Positions 15,184 to 29,545 of a stretch of 64,000 nt of DNA are shown piece by piece. This DNA is from Orientallactaga sibirica (Eukaryota; Chordata; Mammalia; Rodentia; Dipodidae): contig JAEOAD010000055.1 in assembly GCA_036365145.1 (NCBI GenBank), positions 1,240,001 to 1,304,000 of the forward strand, read 5' to 3'. Position 1 is the first letter of the stretch. Every line of letters begins with the position of its first letter. The translations under genes and the position numbers were made by a program. The notes under the pieces were generated by a model that searched no databases, was not told where the DNA came from, and saw only the letters and a program-made list of their open reading frames with translations.

Positions 15184-15965
15184 TCGCCGGGTGTGGTGGC
15201 GCACGCCTTTAATCCCAGCACTCGGGAGGCAGAGGTAGGAGGATCGCCATGAGTTCAAGGCCACCCTGAGATGCATAGTTAATTCCAGGTCAGCCTGGGC
15301 CAGAGAGAGACCCTACCTTGAAAAACCAAAAAAATAAAAAAATAAAAAAAAATAAATAAATAAAATGAAGTAATCTGACAGGTGTGGTGGCATACACCTT
15401 TAACTTTTTTTTTGGTTTTTCTCCTGGTAGGGTGTCACTCTAGCTCAGGCTGACCTGGAATTCACTATGTATTCTCAGGATGGCCCTGAACTCTCAGCAA
15501 TCATCCTACCCCTACCTCCCAAGTGCTGGGATTAAAGGCATGTGCCACCACGCCTGGCTTGTGATTTTTTTTTCCTGGTGCTGAGGAGAGCCCAGGGCCT
15601 TGCACTTATTAGGCAAGCACTCATCCACTGAGCTAAATCCCCAACCTCAGAACAGGCCTTTAATCCCAGCATTTGAGAGGCAGAGAGGTAGGAGGATCAC
15701 AGTAAGTTTGAGGCCACCCTGAGACTACATAGTGAATTCCAGGTCAGCCTGAGCCAGAGTGACACCCTACCTTGAAAAACCAAACCAAACCAAACCAAAA
15801 ATAACATAGGGATGTGGTGACAGTATGAGAAGTAACGGGCACCCCAGGGTCTCTAGCCACTGCAAACAAACTTGTGCATCTGGCTAATGTGGGTTCTGGG
15901 GAATTGAACCTGGGTCCTTTGGTTTTGCTGGCAAGCATCTTAACCACTAAGTCATCTCCTAGCCC
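15184..15965. mobile_element. Nested B1/B1/ID/B2 cluster
   Basis: B1(+) 15184-15360 has target copies AAAATGAAGTAATCT at 15170 and 15362. A second B1(+) begins at 15378 and is interrupted at 15405 by B1(-) 15405-15562 and an ID-like reverse element 15575-15650, then resumes 15655-15800. B2(-) 15830-15965 closes the block. Confidence 0.8.
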
Positions 15966-16074
15966 TGTTATTTTTTCTTTTTTTACTATTTGAAATATGT
16001 TACTAGTTCATGAGGCCCACTATTAACTAGGGGAACAGCATACTCACAGTTATTTTATGTTTTCTTAATCTGGT

Positions 16075-16465
16075 GTGCTAGTTTGAATATATGCCTCCCA
16101 TAGACTCAGGTGTATTATTAAAGCTTGTAACTTGGACTTCCAGCCATCTGGTTAGAGGAGTTATCACTGGGGTGGATCCTGGGTCCAGCCCAAAGGTGTT
16201 TTGGGGGGGCAGATCTAAATTCCAGCACAAAGGTATACAGAGAACCTTGAGATGTGAGGGTCCTACTTGCTACTTTGTGATGTTTGCTGGCTGCTGGTGG
16301 TCTCTCTCTCTTCTTGGATTCATGAATGGAAGCTAGATTCTCCAGTCATTGATGAACTTCCCCTGGATTCTGTAAGCTTGAAATACATCCCTTCCTCCCA
16401 TAAAACTGTGTTTGGTTGGATGCTTGTCCCAGCATCATGGAACTGTCTACCCTACTTAGTAACAT
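16075..16465 (+). mobile_element. MaLR-type LTR (solo), adjacent to RAB6A exon 6
   Basis: Starts TGTGCTAGTTTGAATAT and ends near ACTGTCTACCCTA. It is closely similar to the element at 49040-49420: both share TAGTTTGAAT, TTATTAAAGCTTGTAACTT, GGTCCAGCCC and an ATAAACTGTGT-like 3' part. That pattern resembles rodent MaLR LTRs. Its right end lies about 25 bp from the exon 6 donor. Confidence 0.65.
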
Positions 16466-16478
16466 TAGTTCATCCTTA

Positions 16479-16667
<189 letters not shown>

Positions 16668-16721
16668 CTACAAAGATGTTTGAAAATGCATCAATCTATA
16701 GCACTTAAGAGTTGTACACTT

Positions 16722-17064
16722 CTGGGGCTAGGAATGCAGCTCAGTTGGTAGAGTGCTTGCCTAGCGTGACGAAACCCTAGGTTCTATCTCTAACACAGCA
16801 TAATACAAGATGTGGTGGCACATACCTAACCCACCACTTGGGTGGTGGAGGAAGGAGTATCAGAAGTTTAAGGTTATTCTTAGCTATAGCAAGCTTGAGG
16901 CCAGCCTGGGCCACATGAGACCAGGTCCTCTTGCCAGTGCAAACAAAGTCCAGATGCATGTATCACTTTGTGCATCCGGCTTTACATGGGTACTGGGGAA
17001 CTGAACCAGGGCTATCAGGCTTTGCAAGCAAGTATCTTTAACTGCTGAGCTATCTCTCCAGCCC
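16722..17064. mobile_element. B4 (ID-B1 dimer) plus B2(-)
   Basis: ID head GGAATGCAGCTCAGTTGGTA runs into a diverged B1 (TGTGGTGGCACATACC) to about 16925, the B4 architecture. A B2(-) at 16926-17064 is set into its end. Confidence 0.75.
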
Positions 17065-17069
17065 CTGAC

Positions 17070-17222
17070 TTCTTTGTTTGTTTTTTTGAGGTAGGGTCTC
17101 ACTCTAGCACAGGCTGACCTGCAATTCACTCTGTAGTCTTAGGGTGGCCTCGAACTCACAGCGTCCTCCTACCTCTGCCTCCCAAGTGCTGGGATTAAAG
17201 CATGCACCACCACGCCCAGCTC
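17070..17222 (-). mobile_element. B1 SINE
   Basis: Full-length reverse B1 in intron 5, inserted directly after a B2 head. Confidence 0.9.
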
Positions 17223-17249
17223 TCCCCGACTTCTTTTTGAAACAGGGTC

Positions 17250-17692
17250 TCTTGTTGTTTTGTTTGGCTTTGCATGTGTCAGTTTAGCTGGCCCACAAGG
17301 TTCCGAATTATCATAGGATGTTGAGATTACAGATGCATGTGCCATTTTATGTCCAGTTTTATGGAGGTGCTAAGGAATTGAATTCAGGTCAGTGGGCTTG
17401 CAAGTAAGTGTCTTTAACTGTTGAGCCATTTCCTTAGCTCTAGAATTTTTTTTTTTTTTTTTGGAGAGAGAGAGAGAGGAAGAGAGAGGGAGAGAGTGAG
17501 TGAGTGAGGGAGATAGGGAGGGAGGGAGAGAGAGAGAGAGAATGGGCATGCCACGGCCTCCAGCCACTGCAAACGAACTCCAGACACATGTGCCACCTTG
17601 TGCAGCTGGCTAATGTGGGTCCTGGGGAACTGAACCTGGATCCTTTGGCTTTGCAGGCAAACGCCTTAACCTCTAAGCCATCCCTCCAGCCC
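17250..17692 (-). mobile_element. Old repeat followed by B2(-) with expanded GA run
   Basis: 17250-17440 is a diverged repeat ending in a GAGCCATTTCC tRNA-like head. 17444-17692 is a B2(-) whose GAGAGA stretch has grown to about 85 bp. Confidence 0.8.
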
Positions 17693-17724
17693 TAGAATTT
17701 ATTTATTTATTTTTATTTATTTAT

Positions 17725-17877
17725 TTATTTTGGTTTTTTGTGGTAGGGTCTTACTCTGGCCCAGGCTGACCTGGAATTCACCATGTTGTCTCAGAGTGGC
17801 CTTGAACTCACGGCGATCCTCCTACCTCTGCCTCCTGAAGGCTGGGATTAAAGGCGTGCGCCACCACGCCCAGCTAG
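17725..17877 (-). mobile_element. B1 SINE
   Basis: Reverse B1 inserted in a TTTATTTATT run. CTAGAATTTATTT is repeated on both sides (17692 and 17873). Confidence 0.9.
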
Positions 17878-17879
17878 AA

Positions 17880-18384
17880 TTTATTTTTAAACTAAGAAAA
17901 ATTATTTTTTCCATCATACTACCAAATTATTTGAGGTATAGTGAGCAGAGTCTCTACATTAGATTTCACTAGAACAGTTTACTATCACAAGCTCACTACC
18001 CCAAATCATTATCCAACTCATGAATCAACAAGTAACAAATAGTAAAAGCTCTTACTATTAAATACTATGATCAAGACTAAAGCAGAAAGAATATGTAAAG
18101 ACCCACGTACAAATGCTGAAAGCAGATATTCAAGCCATGGGTTCTACAGTGAATATTAACACATTTTACATTCATCTTGTGACTTGACTATGGCTTTGCT
18201 CATTTGACTAAGGTACCACAATGAATCTATTCATATTCAATTCAACTACAGAGTTTAGCTCATACACAATTTAAAACACACACACCACACCACTGAATTA
18301 TAATGAAATTAAAATTAATGTGTAGACAATAAAACATATGTGAATTTAAACATGATGAATATCTTTAAGCATTAAAAAAATTTA
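17880..18384. other. RAB6A: Intron 5 unique sequence
   Basis: About 500 bp of AT-rich sequence without SINEs. No coding signal seen. Confidence 0.6.
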
Positions 18385-18696
18385 AGGCAAAGAAACCTTT
18401 ATTTTATTTTCTGAGAGAGACAGCAGAGAAAGGGAGAAGGAGGAAGGGAGGGAGGGAGGTAGAAGGAAGAAGGGAGGGAGGGAGGGAGGGGGAAGAGAGA
18501 GAAAATGGTCACGTCAGGGCCTTTCAGCCACTGTGAACGAACTCCAGACATGTGTGTGCCCCCTTGTGCACATGTGCAACATTGGATGCTTCTGTCACTT
18601 TTACATCTGGCTTTACATGGGACTTGGAGATCCAAACAGACGTTCTTGGGCTTCGCAGGCAAGCACCTTAACCACTAAGCCATCTCTCCAGCCCTA
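18385..18696 (-). mobile_element. B2 SINE, long form with GGGA expansion
   Basis: Reverse B2 with a (GGGA)n run at 18440-18495 and the long-subfamily block CACATGTGCAACATTGGATG. It lies 286 bp from exon 5. Confidence 0.88.
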
Positions 18697-18951
18697 AGCT
18701 TTGTTTTAAAATGGCTTGTTCTTTAATACAGCATGGTTTCCTATGTATGAGGCCTAAGAAAAGTAAAATGTTTATTGGCTTTAGTGTAACAATTATGTAA
18801 AATGTTATTTGTTTATAGGCTTAAACAAAATAAAATCATTTTCCCTTAAGAACTGAATTTAATATTTATATTTAGATTTCAGAGGTTATAGCCTGAAAGA
18901 TTAAACAGGTCTCCTTCCAAGTGATTTTTCAGTAAACAAACATACTGCTTA

Positions 18952-19615
<664 letters not shown>

Positions 19616-19692
19616 GTCTATCTATTTATCCATCTATCACCTATCAATCAATCAATCATGTATGTATGTATCATCTATCATCTGTCTATCTA

Positions 19693-19766
<74 letters not shown>

Positions 19767-19768
19767 AC
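19616..19768 (+). repeat. ATCT/GTCT tetranucleotide microsatellite
   Basis: About 150 bp of CTAT/CTGT repeats, including an uninterrupted run of roughly 17 CTAT units at 19710-19765. It gives rise to spurious open frames of Ile-Tyr-Leu-Ser. Confidence 0.95.
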
Positions 19769-19824
19769 CTATCTACCTCTGTTTGTCCATCCTCCGTCCA
19801 CCTGCCCACCCACCAATGTATCTA

Positions 19825-20040
19825 TCCATCTGTCTGGACATGGTCTTGTGTACCCCAGGCTGGTCTTCAATTCATTTTGTAGCTGAGGATGACTTTGAAC
19901 TCCTGGACCCCCTGCCTCTACCCTTTGAGTGCTGAGACTACAGACTTGAACCACCATACTTGTGTATGCTGGGGATTGAGCCCAGGGCATTGTGTATGTT
20001 AGGTTAAGTACTCTGCCAACTGAGCTACACCTCTCAGCCC
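19825..20040 (-). mobile_element. B4 SINE (B1-ID), reverse
   Basis: Reverse B1 half (CCCCAGGCTGGTCTTCAATT) then reverse ID half ending ACTGAGCTACACCTCTCAGC. Confidence 0.78.
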
Positions 20041-21379
<1,339 letters not shown>

Positions 21380-21425
21380 CTAACAACAAAATCAGTCAAA
21401 CAAGCAAGAAAAATAAGAAAGGTCA

Positions 21426-22115
<690 letters not shown>

Positions 22116-22509
22116 AAAAATTCCTTTTGAGAGGGAGTAGAATTGAAAAACTGCTTGCTCTGGAAGTATATGAGTGAAAATGCCACTTTGATAGATTTCA
22201 GATTCAGAAACCTGGCTCCCCTCCCCCCGCCCCACATGTAACTTTGAATCCCTATGCCTTCCAAATGACAAAAAGTAGACAGCTGATATTTAAATACTGA
22301 GTATAAGAGAGAATGAAGGTAATGTGCTCGAGTAACCCAAGCTATCAGATAGCTAAGTAAAAGAATTAATGCTTCTTTGAAAGTCTCTCTGAAGCTAAAA
22401 TGTTGCTCTTTCCTGGGTCTCTTAACCAATGAAACATACAGGAGTAGTTTGGAATTCTACATAAAATTTTCTTTCTTTTTCACATTCACATTATAAGTCA
22501 TCTGAAAAT
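22116..22509. other. RAB6A: Intron 3 unique sequence
   Basis: No repeat and no exon-like signal seen. Confidence 0.6.
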
Positions 22510-22718
22510 AAGCATCAAGTTGGGTTTTTTTTTGTGTGTTTTTTTTTTTTTAGAGAGAGAATTGACATGCCAGGGCCTCAGCCACCGCAATTAAATTCCA
22601 GACACTTGCACCAGCCTCATCTTTGTACATCTGGCTTACACAGGATCTGTAGAGTTGAACATGGGTCCTTAGGCTTTACAGGCAGGCGTCTTAACCACTA
22701 ACCCATCTCTCCAGCCCA
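22510..22718 (-). mobile_element. B2 SINE
   Basis: Diverged reverse B2 ending CTAACCCATCTCTCCAGCCC, 190 bp upstream (in transcript terms downstream) of exon 3. Confidence 0.85.
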
Positions 22719-22907
22719 GCTTCAAGTTTTACCATTATAAATCAGTTTCCAAGTTTTCATGTTTTAAGAAACATTGTGTTGTATATGAAAATAAAAGAAT
22801 AACTCATAAGAATTTTTGTGTATTTCTGATGATGACAATCACCAATGATAAGTTTGATCATGGTTTTCTAACCATGCGGGAAATTGCACACTGAAAACAT
22901 TACTCAC

Positions 22908-22961
22908 AGTTCGATCCTCCAAGTACATTGTTTTTGATAAAAAGTCAATGCCAATTGTTGC
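22908..22961 (-). CDS. RAB6A: RAB6A coding exon 3 (residues 44-61, switch I)
   Basis: Eighteen codons, phase 0 at both ends: ATIGIDFLSKTMYLEDRT. It carries switch I, with Thr45 the conserved residue that senses GTP and binds effectors. The acceptor is TTTTGCAG and the donor a strong GTGAGTA. It splices to either exon 4b (next residue Ile62) or exon 4a (next residue Val62). Skipping both exon 4 versions would join phase 0 to phase 1 and hit a TAG in exon 5. Confidence 0.97.
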
Positions 22962-23274
22962 CTGCAAAACAAATCAAAACAAAGTTAACAAATAACAAGT
23001 TTGATGGTGAACAGAAGTTTAGGATGCAAACAAAATTTATGAATATGGAATAATGAATAAACACATAATTACATTATAGCTAAGTAATGTTAATGGCTTT
23101 CATCTATCAAGCATTTGCTGTGTTATTGACAAATTCAGGCCCTTTACATATCACCCCTAGTTTTCTCATTCTATTTTAGTATGTCTCTTTGTATTTGATC
23201 TGAAGTTAAACCTTAGTCTGAATATCTTAATGCTCTCCAATTACCACAGTATTAATTATAAAACACTGCTGGGA

Positions 23275-23547
23275 CTAGGGAGATTGCTCAGAGGTTAAAG
23301 GCTCTTGTTTGCAAAGTCTGCTGTGCTGACCTGGGTTCAATTCCCTTGTACCCACAAAAAGCCAGATGCAAAAAGTGGCACATGTATCTGGAGGTCATTT
23401 CAAGAGGCCCTGGTAGGCATGCATACAAAAATGAACACATGTGCCACCTTGTGCATCTCTGGCTTTCGTGGGTAATGGGGGAATTGAACCTGGATCCTCA
23501 GGCTTCCTAGGCAAGCGCCTTAACCGCTAAGCCATCACTCCAGCCCT
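23275..23547. mobile_element. Inverted B2 pair
   Basis: B2(+) 23275-23420 and B2(-) 23440-23547 face each other across about 20 bp, able to fold into one hairpin in the RAB6A pre-mRNA. Confidence 0.82.
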
Positions 23548-23597
23548 ACACTTAACTTTGAACTGCATATTGGTAGTATACGACTGATTCTATGATT

Positions 23598-24095
23598 TTT
23601 TTTTTTTTTGAGTTAGGGTCTTGCTCTAGCTCAGGCTGATCTTGAATTCACAGTGATCCACATCCAAATGCTGGGATTAAAGGTGTGTACCATCATGCCC
23701 TGTCTCTATGATGTTTTTTGCATGAGTGTAGTATGTATGATATGGGGTGTGTGTACGCGCACATGTGTGTGTATGATGTATGCAGTGTATGTGCTGATGT
23801 GGTGTCCCATGGACTTATCTTCAGTGGCCAAAAAATACTGGGTGTCCCCCTCTATCACTCACTTGCCTGTTTTTCCTTGAAACAGAGTCTCTTACTGATT
23901 CCAGAGCTTACTGTTCCAAGCCCCAGCAAGTCTCTGGTCTCTGTTCCCCACAGGACTGTGGTTGCAGATGTATGTGGTCATGTCTTTCTGATTCCATGGG
24001 TTTGGAGATTCAAACTCCATCAGTCTCAGATGCCCTCAAGGCACTCATGTCTGTGCAGAAACCACCCTTAGTAACTGAGTCATTTCTCTAGCCCA
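23598..24095 (-). mobile_element. Short B1(-) and old composite repeat
   Basis: B1(-) 23598-23702 lacks the middle block. 23710-24095 is a diverged repeat like that at 8290, ending in a tRNA-like TCATTTCTCTAGCCC. Confidence 0.55.
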
Positions 24096-24139
24096 ATTTG
24101 GATGGCTTTTCCTCCCAGTTTAGTGAAATCATGCATTCT

Positions 24140-24560
24140 TTTTAAAAAATATTTTATTTATTTGAGAGAGGGAAAGAGGCAGAGTGTGAGAGAGACAGAG
24201 AATGGGCGCTTCAGGGCTTCCAGCCACTGCAAACGAACTCCAGATGCATGTGCCACGTTGTACATCTGGCTTATGTGGGTACTGGGGAATCGAACTGAGG
24301 TCCTTTGGCTTTGCAGGCAAGTGCCTTAACCACTAAGTCATCTCTCCAGCCCCCATGTATTCTTTCTTTTTTTAAAATTTGTTTACTTGAGAGACAGACA
24401 GATAGGAAGAGAGAAAAAAATAGACAGAGGGTGAGTGTGGGCACGCCAGGGTCTCCTGCTATTGCAAATGAACTCCAGATGCAATGCGCTACTTTGTGTA
24501 CTGGCTTTTATGTGGTGATCTGGACCTGGGCTGCTAGGCTTTACAAGCACTCTCCAACCT
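24140..24560 (-). mobile_element. Two B2 SINEs, reverse
   Basis: B2(-) 24140-24352 and a truncated B2(-) 24368-24560. CATGCATTCTTT/CATGTATTCTTT flanks the first as target duplication. Confidence 0.88.
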
Positions 24561-24584
24561 GAGATCATATCTTCTGTTTCTTTG

Positions 24585-25070
24585 ATTTAGTTTTCTGAGG
24601 CAGGGTCTATCCCAGACTGACCTAGAACTCACTCTATAGCCCAGGCTGGTCTTGAACTCAAGGTGATCCTTCTACCTCAGCCTCCTAGGTAAGTGTTAGG
24701 ATTAAAAGTGTGAACCAACACACCTGTCTTAAAATTAGGCATTATTTGGGTTTTTTTGTTTGTTTGTTTTTTTGAGGTAGGGTCTCACTCTAGCCCAGGT
24801 TGACCTGGACTTCACTATGTAGTCTCAGGGTGGCCTTGAACTCATAGCAATCCTCCTACCTCTGCCTCCTGAGTACTAGGATTAAAGGCATGCGCCACCA
24901 CACCCGACAAAATTAGGCATTATTTATTTTTAAAAATAGATTCTTTAAAATTATGAGTGGGGGCTCATGCATGTAATACTAACACATGGGAAGCTGAGGC
25001 AGGAGGATTGCTACAAGTTCAAGGCCAGTGGGAATATAGCTTGATCCTGTCACAAAAAAAAAAAAATCTC
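24585..25070. mobile_element. B1 cluster: (-), (-), (+)
   Basis: B1(-) 24585-24728 (old), B1(-) 24755-24909 (young, flanked by AAAATTAGGCATTATTT at 24732 and 24910) and a diverged B1(+) 24955-25065. Confidence 0.82.
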
Positions 25071-25174
25071 TGTGGATTTTCTAATATACAAGATACTGTT
25101 ACCTGACAGTAATGAAGACTAGACCTAGACTAAAGTTTTACTTTTCCTTTCCAATCTAAATACCTTTGATTTTG

Positions 25175-25709
25175 TTTGTTTGTTTGTTTGCTTTTGTTTT
25201 TCCAAGTAGTCTCACTCTAGCCCAAGCTAACCTGGAATTTACTATGTAGTCTCAGGGTGGCCTCAAACTCACGATCCTTCTCCCTCTGCCTCTCAAGTGC
25301 TGGGATTAAAGGAGTGTAGCACCAGGTCCGGCTATTTTTTTATTTTTTATTTTTTGGTTTTTTGAGGTAGGGTCTTACCCTAGCTCAGGCTGACCTGGAA
25401 TTCACTATGTAGTCTCAGGGTGGCCTCTAACTCATGGCAATCCTCCTACCTCTGCCTCCCGAGTGCTGGGATTAAAGGCGTGCGCCACCACACCCAGCAC
25501 AGCCATGTTTTTAAATTTTTAAAAATATTTATTTATGAGAGAGAGAAAGAGAGAGAGAATGGGCATGTCAGATCCTCCAGCCACTGCAAACAAACTCTAG
25601 ATGCATGAGCCACCTTGTGCATCTGGCTTACGTGGGTCCTGGGGAATCAAACCTGGGTCACTTGGCTTTTTGGGCAAGTGCCTTAACCACTAAGCCATCC
25701 CTCCTGCCC
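25175..25709 (-). mobile_element. B1(-), B1(-), B2(-)
   Basis: B1(-) 25175-25334, B1(-) 25345-25498 and B2(-) 25515-25709. ACCTTTGATTT at 25162 and 25711 brackets the whole block. Confidence 0.88.
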
Positions 25710-25804
25710 ACCTTTGATTTCTTATCCCTCTCTCCCTTTTTATCTAACTAGACTAACTTGACTACATCTTGTAGTGTGATGTTAATTAAAAGTGGCAAAA
25801 GGAG

Positions 25805-26415
25805 ACCTGGCATGGCGGCACATGTGTTTAATCCCAGCACTTGGTAGGCAGAGGTAGGAGGTCACTGTAAGTTCAAGGCCACTCTGAGACTACATAGTGA
25901 ATTCCAGGTCAGCCTGGGCTACAGCAAAACCCTACCTCAGAAAACAAAACAAAACGGGAAGGGAGGGAAGGAGGAAGGGAAGGAAGGAAAGGTGGCAGAA
26001 GGGAGCCAGGTATGGTGGCGCATGCCTTTAATCAAACCACTCAGGAGGCAGAGGTAGGAGGATCACTATGAGTTGTAGGCCAGCCTGGAACTAGAGTGAG
26101 ATCCAGGTTAGCCTGGGCTAAAGTGAGACCCTACCTCAAAAAACAAACACGGGCGCTGGAGAGATGGCTCAGCAGTTAAGGTGCTTTGTTGCGAAGACTA
26201 AGGACCCAGGTTTGATTCCCCAGTACATACGTAAGTCAGAATCACAAGGTGGCACATGAGTTCATTTACAGTGGCTAGAGGCCCTGGCATACCCGTTCTC
26301 TCTCTCTCAAATAAATAAATAAATAATTTAAAATCCATGCATTCCAGGCCAGCCTGGGGTTACAGAGCGGGCTCCAGGTCAGTCTGGCCTAGAGTGAGAT
26401 CCTACTTCAAAAAAA
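25805..26415 (+). mobile_element. B1(+), GGGAA tract, B1(+), B2(+), B1 fragment
   Basis: B1(+) 25805-25955, purine tract 25956-25995, B1(+) 26007-26150 with a repeated middle, B2(+) 26155-26330 and a B1(+) 3' half 26340-26420. Confidence 0.83.
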
Positions 26416-26431
26416 CCCAAAAAGTGGCAAA

Positions 26432-26790
26432 AGGGCTAGGGAGATAGATGGCTCAGCAGTTAAAGGTACTTGCTTACAAATCCAGCACAAGTTCACTTTC
26501 TTAGCAACCACGTGAAGACAGATACAAAGTAGGGCGTGTATCTCTAACTCCAACGATGAAGGGAGGCAGAGCTGGGCCAGCTAGTCTGAAGTTTGTTTTC
26601 ATTCTGGCAGTTCAGTTGAAGTAGCAAGGGATCCTGTCTTAAAGGAGGTGGAGCACCTTGAAGTGTGTATGCACACACACATGCAAATATGTAAAGTGGC
26701 AAGAAAGGAGACCCTCCCCCCCAAAAAAAGAAAAAAAAAAGAAAGGAGACCCTCTTTGACATTAGGGAGAAAGCATTCAAGTACAAACCC
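26432..26790 (+). mobile_element. Diverged tRNA-related repeat
   Basis: Head GGCTAGGGAGATAGATGGCT and B2-like body to about 26540, then old sequence ending in a CA run and A-rich tail near 26735. An 11-bp AAGAAAGGAGACCCTC repeat occurs at 26700 and 26740. Confidence 0.5.
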
Positions 26791-26796
26791 TTTTTT

Positions 26797-27033
26797 TTTT
26801 TTGGAGAGAGACAGAGAGAGAGAGAGGAAGACAGCGCGCCAGCAGCGTCTCAACCGCTACGAACGAAATGCAGATGTGTGCGCCCCCTTGTGGTCAAGTG
26901 CGGCATTGCGCCCTTGTGTCACTTTGCATCTGGCTAAACGTGGGACCTGGAGATTGGAACTGCTGGAGATTGGAATCAGTGTTCTTAGGCTTAGGAGGCA
27001 GGCGCCTTAACCCCTAAGCCATCTCTCCAGCCC
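26797..27033 (-). mobile_element. B2 SINE, long form with 16-bp internal repeat
   Basis: Carries the long-form block (GTGCGGCATTGCGCCC) and a doubled CTGGAGATTGGAAC unit at 26947-26976, also present in the B2 at 57275. Flanked by AAGTACAAACCCTTT/AAGTACAAACTTTTT. Confidence 0.9.
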
Positions 27034-27061
27034 AAGTACAAACTTTTTAAAAAAAGTATTT

Positions 27062-27530
27062 ATTGCCAAGTGTGATGGCACATGCCTTTAATCGCAGCAC
27101 TCTGGAGGCAGAGGTTCAATCTCTGTGAGTTCAAGGCCAGCCTGGGACTACAGAGTGACACCCTGCCTCAAAACAAACAAGTTAAATATACAAGCTTATG
27201 GGGTACAACATGATGTTCTGATAAATGTTTATACTGTGTAATTACTGTATCAGGGTAACTAGCTTATCCATCACCTCAAACATTTAGCATTTCTCTGTGG
27301 TCAAGCATTAAGATATTAAGTTACTAAGCTAAACTTCTAGGTTAAGAAAGTTGGACCCGCTGGGCATTGTGGCACACACCTTTAATCCCAGCACTCAGGA
27401 GGCAGAGGTAGGAGTATCACCATGAGTTTGAGGCTACCCTGAGACTACACAGTGAATTCTAGGACAGCTTGAGCTAGAGTGAGGAAAGGAAAGGAAAGAG
27501 GAGGGGAGGGGAGGAGAAGGGAAGGAAAAA
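27062..27530 (+). mobile_element. Two B1 SINEs and purine tract
   Basis: B1(+) 27062-27180, B1(+) 27357-27482 and a GGGGA-rich tract 27482-27525. Unique intron 2 sequence between. Confidence 0.83.
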
Positions 27531-27689
27531 CTGGACTAGCCTCTTCACTGACCCCAGAGTTTCTTCTTGTAGTCAGCTCTGCCTGGCATATTCCTACTTC
27601 CTGGGATCTAAGTATAGAAAATCATCTTTTCATATCCTGATATATTTACTGACCTCATTGTACCTGAAGAGTAAAATCTACCTTTTATT

Positions 27690-28191
27690 TTTCAAGGCAG
27701 GGTCTCACTCTAGCCCAGACTGACCTGGAATTCACTATAGTCACAGGCTGGCCTCAATCTCTCAGTGATCCTCCTACCTCCTTAGTGCTGAGGGTAAAGG
27801 CCTGTGCCACCATGCCCAGCAAAACCTACATTTTAATAATTATTCTTTCTTTTCTTTTCTTTATTTATTTGAGAGAGAAAGAATGGGTGCATCAGGGCCT
27901 CTAGCTGCTGCAAATGAATTCCAGACACTTGCAACAATTTGTGCATCTGGCTTACATGAGTCCTGAGGCAAATGCCTTAACTGCTAAGCCATCGTTCCAG
28001 CCCCAAACCTACTTTTTTTTCTTTTTTTTTTGAGGTAAGGTCTCACTGTAGCCCAGAGTGACCTGGAATTCACTATGTAGTCTCATGGCAATCTTCCTAC
28101 CTCTGCCTCCCAAGTGCTGGGATTAAAGGTGTGAGCCACCACACCCAGCTTGAGGTTTCAAACCCCAAACCTACATTTTAAGACTTTACTT

Positions 28192-28234
<43 letters not shown>

Positions 28235-28420
28235 TTTGAGACAGAGGAAAAGAGAGAGGAGAGTAAGAATGGGTGCACCAGGGCCTTTAGCCACTGCAAA
28301 CGAACTCCAGACATGTGCGCCCCTTTGTGCATCTGGTTTACGTGGGACCTGGAGAATTGAACCGGGGTACTTAAGGCTCTGCAAGCATGTGCCTTAACCA
28401 CTAAGCCATCTCTCTAGCTC
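27690..28420 (-). mobile_element. B1(-), B2(-), B1(-), B2(-) series
   Basis: B1(-) 27690-27825, B2(-) 27850-28003, B1(-) 28014-28150 and B2(-) 28185-28420 with a TTTA run of about 50 bp. The phrase 'cctacattttaa' recurs between them, consistent with serial target duplications of one site. Confidence 0.85.
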
Positions 28421-28494
28421 CCAAACCTACATTTTGAAATAAGTCTCTTGCTTCTGCTTAGTTGTTTTTACTTTTTCAAGTCTCTTAAAATCAA

Positions 28495-28890
28495 AGGTTA
28501 GATTAGTAGTGTAGCAGACAGCTTTAGGTTCGCTGAGATGAACTTCCAGACCAGGCTCAGTTATGGAGGAAGGGATATTTATTGAAGCTTACAGATCCAG
28601 AGGAAGTTCCATAATGACGGGAGAAGTGGCCTGCTCTCACAGGACCAGGCAAGAGAGAAAAAAAAAGCCACCAGCCACACAGCACACAGAGCAAAGCTAC
28701 AGCCAAAAGCCACAGCACACTTCAGGAACTCCAACTGGGCACACTTTGCATATCTTTACAATGAATCTCAAACCCACCATCACACCTTAAGATCCGCCCA
28801 ATGACATTGCCTCCAGCAAGGTGGCTGCAGATACAAACTATAAACTAATAAAACACTGAATATATTGGGGCCATATATTCAAACTACCAC
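28495..28890 (-). mobile_element. Unclassified rodent interspersed repeat
   Basis: Contains GATATTTATTGAAGCTTACA, a C/A-rich middle, CCTCCAGCAAGGTGGCTGC and a GGGGCCATATATTCAAAC end. It resembles the repeat split by SINEs at 9215-9960. Orientation is uncertain. Confidence 0.45.
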
Positions 28891-28969
28891 AAGTAGCTTA
28901 ATATCATTCTTGTTTGTATGGAAACAGCTTTAGCTATATTTCTTCTGTTTTGTTATGTTGTAGTTTGTT

Positions 28970-29120
28970 TGGTTGGTTTTTCGAGGCAGGGTCTCACTCT
29001 AGCTCAGGCTGACCTGGAATTTACTATGTCGTCTCAGGGTGGCTTTGAACTCATGGCGATCCTCCTGCCTCTGCCTCCCAAGCGCTGGGATTAAAGGCAT
29101 GCGCCACCACACCTGGCTAT
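28970..29120 (-). mobile_element. B1 SINE
   Basis: Near-consensus reverse B1. TATGTTGTAGTTT repeats on both sides (28954 and 29119). Confidence 0.92.
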
Positions 29121-29244
29121 GTTGTAGTTTTTATCTCAATATTTTCTCCAACTGCCTTCCGACTTCTTATTTGAAATTACGTAGTAGTCAATTGTTTCAT
29201 TCCATCTAATTGTGAATTTCCTGAATTCTGCTATTGATTTTTTG

Positions 29245-29545
29245 TTGACAACTTTCATAAATATAAATATAAATAATATACCATGATCATAATCCCCTCC
29301 CACCACCCTCCTTTTTCTCCCCTTCCAAGTCCCCCGTTCATTGAATCCCTTCTTTCAAACTAGTTTCTCTTCCTTTTTAATGTCATCATTTTTTTCCTTT
29401 TATGCAGGTTTTGTGTAGGCAGCATTGGTCACCATGAGATCAGGAATATCAAGGGCACTTTGGAAGAAAGTATTCTAAGCATTCCTTCCATTGGCTCTTA
29501 TATTCTTTCTGCCACCTCTTCCACAATGATCCCTGTGATAGACAT
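29245..29545 (-). mobile_element. L1 3' UTR fragment, reverse
   Basis: Begins with TTGTTGACAACTTTCATAAA, passes a C-rich stretch and AATGTCATCA: the reverse complement of the L1 3' end. It lies about 210 bp from RAB6A exon 2 on its downstream side. Confidence 0.6.

Noticed and set aside
24102..24562. Several 60-85 codon frames in intron 2
   Set aside because: They are translations of B2 sequence; the same peptide pieces (such as ANELQMHVPPCASGL) recur at dozens of B2 copies.
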